A stretch of DNA of 64,000 bases from Humulus lupulus (taxonomy: Eukaryota > Streptophyta > Magnoliopsida > Rosales > Cannabaceae). Position numbers and translations under genes: made by a program. Positions 56,386 to 64,000 of the stretch are shown here, piece after piece (within the stretch, counting starts at the first letter, position 1; the number at the start of each line of letters is the position of its first letter). Below the pieces are notes generated by a model. It was given only the letters and a program-made list of their open reading frames with translations. It was not told the origin of the DNA and did not search any database. The stretch covers positions 218,016,448 through 218,080,447 of the forward strand of contig NC_084796.1 in NCBI RefSeq assembly GCF_963169125.1. The letters are read 5' to 3'.

Positions 56386-59001
56386 AGCTTTTCATGCAAG
56401 ATCCTTGGGGATGTGAAAGGCCTATCGACGACGACTTGCTTTCTCAATTACTTGAAGACGAGGAGCAACCATCGCTATTGATACCAGAAATTCCTTTTTC
56501 TCGAACTCCACCCAATAGACCTCAGTCAAACCTTCCAGCCATGGGTAAAGTAAAATCCACTGCCCAGAAAAATAAACCTTCCAACCCTTTAAATCAGCCT
56601 TCTCCTTAGGCTGGAATTCCCTCGACCAGTGGTCGAGAAAGAAATATCCCTGACCCTAACATTCAAACTCGCGCTCAGCCTTAAAACGTCGTTCAACCAG
56701 ACGTTGAGTGGTACGTCGTCCCTTCTAGTCGAGTAACGATCAGGATGATCACTAATTATATTAAAAAATATGGACTTCTTGGGGTGACACTAGTCCAACC
56801 CACTCAAGACCAATGGGCGAACTTGCCTGGAGGCGCTTTCAGCACCTGGTCAAGGTACCACATAAAAGCAGGAGCGATCTCGCCTCTTCATCCTTTTTTT
56901 CCAGGGGGTGGCCAATTACTTCGGGGTCGCCCCTTTTCAAATAACTCCCAATGGATATAGAATGCTTGTTGCACTCTATATGCTCTATAGCCATAAGAAA
57001 TGGCCCGTCCCCATGTCACATGAGGTTAACTACCTGTTCGACCTAAAATCTAACCCCAACCAGGAAAACACGGGGTTTTTCCACTTTTGTCACCAGGAAA
57101 TAGGTCGCACTTTCCTGACGGACACCACTTATATCTCGAACGTAGGGAGGTACCATCTGGAGTACTTCCTGACGACTGACATGGTCGTGAACAACTTGGC
57201 CTTCACACAAGGAGGTAAAGTCTTTGTACCACTGGTCTTTCATCTTTCTTAAACTTTTTGCTGCATTTCCCTTAGAAATTTAATGCGTTTCAGGCCCATG
57301 GTTGCGACCAAACTCTACTCCAGACATGGAGATCCGATCAGCCCTTCTGGCCAGCATGACTGACATAGAGAAAAGTGTCAAACAGCTGGTCATAGAGGCC
57401 AATCTGAGACTGGTCGGCCTTTTGGCCCCTCACCAGGATGAGAGGGAGTCAACAGCGGGAAGTGCCCCTGGTGGAGAGGTTCCCGAGCAGTACCCAGACG
57501 TGTCACAACCCCCTCCGAGGAGGGAAACTGGAGTGACAATCAGGGAACCCTCCAGCACCCCGCGGGCTGCTGCTCCCCCTGCCCAGAAGGGCAAGGAAAA
57601 AAGAAAGCCACAGAACCTCTCGAGCCCCTTGACGAATTTTCAGATGAGAATGGTACTGATCTTTAGCACTTAGATAGTTTGCCAATTCCATGTCACTTAT
57701 TTGATGGGGACGACAATTTTAAGTACGCTCCCAATTTAGATTCATACTTCTTCATGCCAGAGAGTGAGTGTAACACTAGATAGTATATAATGTAGTGACC
57801 AGTAATGATAGCTCAGGTATTTCACTTACAATTTTCTTTGATTCTTTTTCTGACATAACATACTCAATCGTTTATACTATCTCACTGTTCGTGTATTTTC
57901 TTTTCTTACAGACATGGACTCTGAGAATGTGTTCGACGTATACAGTGCCCCTGAGGCTCTTGAAGCTCCCTTGAGCAAGAAGAAAAGGAGCAAGCGACAC
58001 CTCGGGGAAAGCAGTAAAGCGCCTCAGGCCAAGAAAACCCATAATGCAGTCCCTCCGGCAGACGGGCCTTCAATTAATGTAACACCACCTCCTTCTCCTC
58101 TTGAGCAGCAAACTCCCCCTGCTCCTGTCAGGTCGACACCTTCTCCACTGGCCCCAACTGACCAGACTCAGCAGGCTGCTCCTGCTTCCATAGGGGGCGA
58201 CATATCGAATCGCGCCTTAAGATCGGTTAAAGACAGGGTGGCCAACATTTTGAAGCATGAGCGTTGCCGAGAGGCGATGGCTAGGATGGAGATGATGGAC
58301 GTCGACCACATCTTAACCCGCGCATTAAATGAGTTTGCTAGTGTAAGTTATCTTTTTCTATGGAGACAACCCTTTTATACTCTACACTCATTTTAACTTT
58401 CGTTCTGATTGTAGACAATGCTGACCCTTACTGCCAGTCGGCTCCGCTCGGGTGCTATCACCGAGCAGTCCAGGGCTTTGGAGCAACGGCATGCTGATGA
58501 ACTCAAAGCTGCCGAAGTGTAATATGCTGAATAGCTTGAGGCAGTGCTTGAGGAGAAGAACAAACTGGCTGAGGAGCTAAGGGAGAAGCAAACTGCTCTG
58601 GATAAGGCCGTCGAGCAAAGAGACAAGTTCAAGGAGTCTAACTGCGAGGCTAGAAGCTCAAAGAGGACTTGACTGCGAGCAGACATGAGACTGTAACATT
58701 GGAGGGCCGGATCAAGAAGCTTGAAAAATCTAACGCCAGCAATTTGGAAAGGTACAAGAACACCACGGTTAAGGGTTTCTATGACTTTTGGAAACACAAC
58801 CAAGAGACTTATTTCAGCTATCTTCCCGAGTGCGCAAGGCATGCTGAAATAGCCCGCTGCGTCGCTCGATTGGCGAAATAAAAGAGAGCAAGGGTACCTG
58901 CCTCGCCTGAAATCTCCTTGGCCACTAGCGTGGATTGGGCAGACAATGAAGCTACAACTGTCGTTGACCAGGGCACCCCTCAAAATCCTCCAGCCTCGTA
59001 G
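56386..59001 (+). pseudogene. Antisense ORF of Tat element F
   Basis: An exon opens after tgttcgcag (56385); ATG at 56394. N-terminal acidic and Pro-rich part, TAG at 56607-56609 and another near 56682. Core domain 56745-57210: RMITNYIKKYGLLGVTLVQP, YFGVAPFQITPNGYRMLVAL, PVPMSHEVNYLFDL. An extra T in a run near 56895 shifts the frame. Likely introns: about 57213-57293 (ggtaaa to tttcag), 57654-57911 (to ttacag) and 58342-58414 (gtaagt to ttgtag). A Pro-rich linker (DMDSENVFDVYSAPEALEAP, 57914) leads to a coiled coil, with stops and a frameshift near 58650, and the C-terminal GFYDFWKHNQETYFSYLPEC. Ends TAG at 58999-59001. Same plan as in A and D. Confidence 0.82.
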
Positions 59002-59623
59002 TCTGCTATTGTTCTCTCTTTAATCTTTAAAGTACACGACCTACGGGTCGTGATGTAAAGACACTTTTATTTTCTCATTGAATTTTTATTGCTGCACGGG
59101 CAACTTTTACGTTTAATTGAACAATTATATCCGAGCAGCGACTACTCGCGGTGTAAAAGGATCCATTTTGATATTATAACATCTGTTCGCATGACCGAAC
59201 TTAGCATAGTACCCTACCATGCTTTCACTTATTTTGCTCATGTGTTTACATACCTTTCGATATGCTTTGCTTGCTAGATACCTTATGTGCCCCCCAAGTG
59301 ATCAAGGAGCTTTAGGTCCTTGGTCAGTTGCCTTGACCAAAACCTATTCGAACAATACTACTCGGAGCAAAATAATTAAAATGGTAATGCAGCAAAACAA
59401 CACACGTAATGAGCAAATACTTGTATAAAATACAATAATTAGCAAGAATGACTAACAGCGCACAGTCCCTTATATTTCTCGTAATAAATGGACAAAACAT
59501 GTCTGTACGAGTGATCAAAAAGATCTTACACTTATAAGTGATTAGTCACATAAAATGACCATCCCTTTTTCATAACTTGTAAAAAGTAAAATTAATACAA
59601 GCCAATCCTTTAGGAAGGATTGT
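59002..59623. other. Spacer of F between the convergent antisense ORF and pol
   Basis: AT-rich, no coding signal. Contains the 3' flanks of both convergent transcription units. Confidence 0.65.
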
Positions 59624-60974
59624 TCATTGATAGTACTTGCGTAGGTGTTCTCCAATCCAATAGCGAGGGATGAGATCTCCATTTAGGCGAGCAAGTTTGT
59701 AGGTGCCTGGATGGAGGACTTCTTCAATCTGGTAAGGCTCTTCCCAATTGGGTTCGAGTAAGCAGCTTGGTCGCGGGTGTTTTGTAAAACTCTTCGAAGT
59801 ACTAGATCTCCGACATTGAATTTCCTTTCTCACACTTTAGAATTGAAGTACCGGGCGAATTTTTGTTGGTACGCAGCTACTCGGAGTTGGGCTTGCTCAC
59901 GTTTCTCATCTACCAAGTATAGGGATTGCATCAGTAGTTGGCTGTTCAAGCCTTGATCGTACGTTATTCTGCAATGCGAAGGCAGATCTAACTCAACCGG
60001 CAACATAGCTTCATACCCATAAGCCAGGGAAAACGGGGTATGACCTGTTGCTGTTTGGTGGGAAATTCTGTATGACCAAAGGACTTCAGGCAATTGTTCT
60101 AGCCATGCCCCTTAGCTTCTTCCAGTCTTTTCTTTAGAGTATCCTTTAGCGTTTTGTTGACTGCTTTGACTTGTCCATTTGCTTGGGGATGAGTGAATGA
60201 AGAAAAGCTCTTGATAATACCATGCCATTCGAAAAAGTCCGTGAATAAATCACTATCAAACTGGGTGCCATTATCCGAGACGATTTTCCTTGGCAGTCCA
60301 TAGCGACAAACGATGTTTTTTATCACGAAATATAGCACCTTCTTGTTTGTTATGGTTGCGAGAGGCTCAGCTTCGGCCCATTTAGTGAAGTAGTCGACAG
60401 CAACCACAACATACTTGACGCCGCCCTTTCCTGCGGGCAAAGATCCAATTAGATCTATACCCCAAACTGCAAACGGCCATGGACTTTGCATTTGCTTTAG
60501 CTCATTAGGGGCTGCTCGTGGGACTTTGGAGAATCTCTGGCACTTGTCACACCTCCGTACGAATTCCATTGAGTCTTCATTCATTGTTGGCCAGAAGTAC
60601 CCTTGCCTTAGGATCTTTGTCGACAAGCATTGCCCCCCAGCGTGGTCCCCGTAGAAGCCTTCGTGTACCTCTTTCATCAATTCTTTGGCCTTCTCTTTTG
60701 AAATACATCTGAGGAGTGGCATTGATTATCCCCTTCGGTACAAGATTCCATCAACCAGGATATACCTAGCAGCTTGCCGCTGAAGGGTCCTAGCTTTGTT
60801 TCTGTCCGTTGGTAACACGCCTTGCGTTAGATACTCTATATATGGTGCCATCCATGTATCCGCCATCTGGATCACCATAGTGGTCTCCTCTGCTCTGATG
60901 CTTGGCATAGACAGCCACTCAACCGGTACTATATTCAGAGTATCAGCATCCTTCACACATGCTAACTTGGCCAA
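59624..60974 (-). pseudogene. F: end of archaeal-type RNase H and integrase
   Basis: 60974-60726 (SNADALAKLAC-like start, PSIRAEETTMVIQ) leads into the integrase 60722-60099: zinc region HEGFYGDHAGGQ ... RRCDKCQRF, AVWGIDLIGSLPAGKGGVKY (first Asp), IVSDNGTQFDSDL (second Asp), and QANGQVKAVNKTLKD, where the catalytic Glu is Lys. After a frameshift, 60093-59830 (MPEVLWSYRISHQTATGHTP) and 59833-59624 (GTYKLARLNGDLIPRYW, EHLRKYYQ) complete it. TGA at 59624-59626. Confidence 0.9.
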
Positions 60975-62865
60975 AGCATCAGCATTGGAATTTTTATCCC
61001 GAGGTACTTGTTGGAAGGTGTATTTGTCGAACTAAGCCAATAGATATTTTGTTTTGTTTAGATAGGCAACCATCTTTAAACCTCGCGCCTGGTATTCTCC
61101 CATGACTTGATTCACCACCACCTAAGAATCAATGTAGATGTCGAGCACCTGTATATTCATGTCCCTGGCTAACCGCAACCTAGTGAGTAATGCTTCATAC
61201 TCGGCTTCGTTGTTAGAAGTAGTGAAGTCAAACCTGATTGCGAGTGAAATTGATGCCCTTCCGACATTCTCAATATCACTCATGCTCCGGAGTGGCACTC
61301 GTTAGAAGAACCATCTGTAAATAATTTTGACGAGGGAGCTTGGTTTTGAGCCTCAGACTCATTAGGCTCTCCAGTCTGCTCGCTATTGGTAAGCTCAGTG
61401 AACTCTGAAATGAGGTCAGCCAGGGCTTGCCCTTTTGTCGTTGCTCATGGAAAGTAAGATATATCGAATTTCCCAAGTTTGACTGCCCATTTTAACAATC
61501 TACCTGCAGCCTCTGGTTTTTGCAGGACTTGCTGTAGAGGCTGGTCGATCAAAACTGCGATTGGGTGAGCTTGAAAGTAAGGTTGCAGCTTCCTGGAGGC
61601 CAAACTTAAGCAATAGGCTAGCTTCTTGATGGGCGGGTACCGCTGTTCTGCTCTAATTAGCCTTTTGCTTACATAGTAAACAACCTTCTGCACGCCTTCT
61701 TCCTCCCTTACTAAAACGGCACTAGCAGCATATTCCGTGATCGCCAGGTAGATGGGTGGTTGCACCATGTGAGTCTTCAATGCTTAGAAAGCCTACTCGC
61801 ATTGCTCTGTCCATTAAAATTTTTTGTTGCCTCTAAGTAGATTAAAAAATGGGACGCACTTTTCCGTTGACTTCGAAATGAATCTACTGAGAGCGGCAAT
61901 TCTTCCAGTTAAAATTTGAACATCCTTAATCTTTGCTGGCGATTTTATATCGATCAGGGCTTTAATTTTCTCAGGATTGGCTTCAATTCCTCTCCAGTTA
62001 ACTATAAATACCAAGAACTTCTGTGATCCTACTCCGAAGGAGCATTTAAGGGGATTCAACTTCATCTAATATTTGTTCAAGACGTTGAAGCACTCCTGCA
62101 AATCCTGTATATGCCCTTCTGCCTTCTTCGACTTGACTAGCATGTCGTCGACGTAGACCTCCATGTTTGTGCCGAACAGTTCTTTAAACATGTTGTTGAC
62201 TAGTCGCTGGTAAGTCGCTCCAGCGTTTTTCAAACTGAAAGGCATTACTTTGTAATAGTAAAGCCTTGTATCAGTTCGAAAGCTAGTGTGATCCTCATCA
62301 GGGGGATGCACACTAATCTGATTATACCTGGAGTATGCATCCACGAATGAGAGAATCTCATGCCCTGCAGTGGCATCGACCAGCTGGTCGATTCATGGGA
62401 GTGGGAAACAATCTTTGGGGCAGGCTTTATTAAGGTCTGTGAAATCCACGCACGTGCGCCACTTGCCATTTGGCTTGGGAACTAGCACAGGATTAGAGAC
62501 CCACGATGGATAAAATGCCACCCTGATGAATCCATTCTCCTTCAGCTTTTCGACTTCTTCTTTTAAGGCCTTTGATCTATCTTTGTCGAGCAGCCTTCTT
62601 TTTTATTGCATCGGTGGAAAACTCTTGTCGATGTTCAGGACATGGCTAATGACTGCAGGGTCTATCCCGACCATGTCTTTGTGCGACCAGGCAAAGACTT
62701 CCTGGTTCCCCCTTAAAAACTCTACCAGTACTTGTTTTGTTGTTGTCTCTAAGTTTTTACTGACTTTCACAACCTTGGTTGGATTTTCTTCATCGAGTTG
62801 GGCCTCTTCAAGGTCCTTGATGGGTCCTATTTCTTCCTCAAAATCCCCAAAGTGAGGATCCAAGT
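60975..62865 (-). pseudogene. F: reverse transcriptase, RNase H and archaeal-type RNase H
   Basis: Mostly one frame from 62863. Linker (EEEIGPIKDLEEAQLDEENP, VFAWSHKDMVGIDPAVISHV), RT start with stops and frame change around 62380-62600, then 62344-62066 with VMPFSLKNAGATYQRLVNNM and VYVDDMLVKSKK (active site intact). 62065-61814 shows KLNPLKCSFGVGSQKFLVFI. RNase H 61780-61445: PPIYLAITEYAASAVLVREE, VYYVSKRLIRAEQRYPPIKK. The archaeal-type RNase H (about 61300-60975) has NNEAEYEALL and VVNQVMGEYQARG-like peptides with stops. Confidence 0.87.
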
Positions 62866-64000
62866 CTCTATCCTCACTTTGGGCAATGCCCTATTTGGTG
62901 ACATTATCCTCTGAGTGGGCTTGAGCATCAATTTCCACTTGCAACTCTTTTCTGGGAACATCTCTCGACACACCCTTCTTTTCCTTGGTGATCGAGGTGT
63001 TGTAACACTACCTTGCATCCCGCTGATTTCCCAATACGCATCCTACCCCTGCATCTGTCGGGAATTTCATGGCAAGGTTCCATATTGAAGTGACGGCTCA
63101 TAGGTCGACTAGAATTGGTCTCCCAATTACAGCATTGAATGCTGAAGCACAATCAACTACTATGAAAGTAGTGAGTAATGTCCTATTAGCAGGTGTAGTA
63201 CCTGATGTAACTGGAAGCCTAATCGATCCTGTTTAGGCGTGCCCTTCACCAGAAAAACCATAAATTGTTTGGTTGCATGGCTCTAGGTCTTTGATGGACA
63301 GCTTCATTCTTTTCAGCGAAGACTTGTACAAGATGTTGACCGAACTTCCTGTGTCGACCAACACCCTCTTCACCATCATGTTGGCAATTTGTATGTCTAC
63401 GACCAGCAGATCGGAGTGTAGGAATCGCACATGCTGGGCATCGTCTTTAGAGAAGGTTATCAATTCCTCCTCTGGTCGAGCCTTTTTCGGTGCTCGATCC
63501 TCCACACTCATCATCTCGATGTCCTAGTCGTGGCGTAGAGTCCGAGCGTATAGTTCCCTTACCTTCCCACTGTCTCCTGCAGGATGTGATCCTCCGCAGA
63601 TGGTGAGTAAAGTGCCTGCCACAAGAGCTGGCTGTAGAGGTGGTGAGCGTTGGCGTGCAGGTGCCTGCTCGTTGCCTCCTTGAGCCTCTCGCTGAGACCC
63701 TCCTGTGGCTCGCACATATCTTCTTAATGTCCCTGCCTGATCAGGAACTCAATCTCGTCTTTCAACTGGTTACATTCATTGGTGTCGTGCACGTATTCGT
63801 TGTGAAAACTATAGAACTTTGTCGTATTTCTCTTGGAGATATCTTTCCTTATAGCTGCGGGTCGTTTGTAAGGCACGCTTGAGCTGGTCGCCTGGTAGAC
63901 TTCAGCTCGGCTTTCTACAAGGGCCGTGTAGTTGGTGAATCTTGGCTCATATCGATTGCCTTTGGGGCATTTACTCTCAGAAGCTAAGGGTTCATTGCTC
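62866..64000 (-). pseudogene. F: Gag C-terminal zinc knuckle and protease, cut by window edge
   Basis: The zinc knuckle around 63810-63745 reads FYSFHNEYVHDTNECNQLKD; its first Cys has become Tyr, while the His and last Cys positions remain. 63514-63233 carries the protease: VKRVLVDTGSSVNILYKSSL, with the D-T-G-S active site intact, followed by IYGFSGEGHA and a TAG. The rest (about 63230-63060, INAVIGRPILVDL-like and KFPT-like peptides) is in other frames. Gag upstream lies outside the window. Confidence 0.85.

Larger units (their letters stand above)
52843..64000 (-). mobile_element. Tat-type retrotransposon F with antisense ORF, runs off the right edge
   Basis: 3' LTR (52843-53444), polypurine tract, antisense ORF on the plus strand (56386-59001), then pol and the end of gag on the minus strand to the edge. 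Inserted into the 5' LTR of D. Its gag start and 5' LTR are outside the window. Confidence 0.85.

Noticed and set aside
1..64000. Bacterial-type features such as operons, ribosome binding sites or replication origin
   Set aside because: All recognisable content is plant transposable element sequence with introns and LTRs; nothing prokaryotic or organellar was seen.

Overview
This window is repeat-rich nuclear DNA of a land plant, most likely a flowering plant. The evidence is CACTA transposase, chromodomain Ty3/gypsy elements (Tekay/Del-like), Tat-type Ty3/gypsy elements with an antisense ORF, a copia-type solo LTR, and spliceosomal-type introns. I cannot name the species. I see no intact host gene and no tRNA or rRNA gene. 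The only host-derived piece is a broken Nudix hydrolase fragment at 3344-3728.

Layout from left to right. 1-1068: fragment of a minus-strand chromovirus (element I) fused to a CACTA TNP2 transposase pseudogene (1069-2595). 2596-7700: AT-rich DNA with the Nudix exons and short repeats. 7700-9773: plus-strand chromovirus H (3' part of an LTR, primer binding site, gag), interrupted by minus-strand chromovirus B (3' LTR 9774-12184, pol 12221-15499). B is cut off at about 15500, where a truncated LTR of Tat element A begins. A (15500-27487, minus strand) has its 3' LTR, an antisense ORF (16540-19307, plus strand), pol and gag (20334-26174) and a full 5' LTR (26246-27487). 27488-29532: plus-strand chromovirus pol fragment C, possibly the far part of H. 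From 29533: Tat element D (minus strand; 3' LTR, antisense ORF, pol/gag to 52467, start of 5' LTR 52543-52842).

D carries three insertions. A complete chromovirus E (32383-41865, two LTRs of about 2.22 kb, TSD aatga) lies in its antisense ORF. A copia-type solo LTR (44272-46182, TSD accat) lies in its 3' region. Tat element F sits in its 5' LTR, from 52843 to beyond the window. F in turn contains chromovirus solo LTR G (53963-56107, TSD ttagg).

All coding regions are degraded by in-frame stops and frameshifts. Many of the stops look like C-to-T changes at CAG or CGA codons, as expected of cytosine-methylated, silenced DNA. The longest open stretch is the 400-codon integrase of A. The most interesting recurring structure is the convergent arrangement in all three Tat elements: gag-pol on one strand, and on the other an apparently intron-containing ORF with a shared core motif, a coiled coil and a conserved C-terminal motif. 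Extra antisense ORFs are known in the Tat lineage, but their function is not established.
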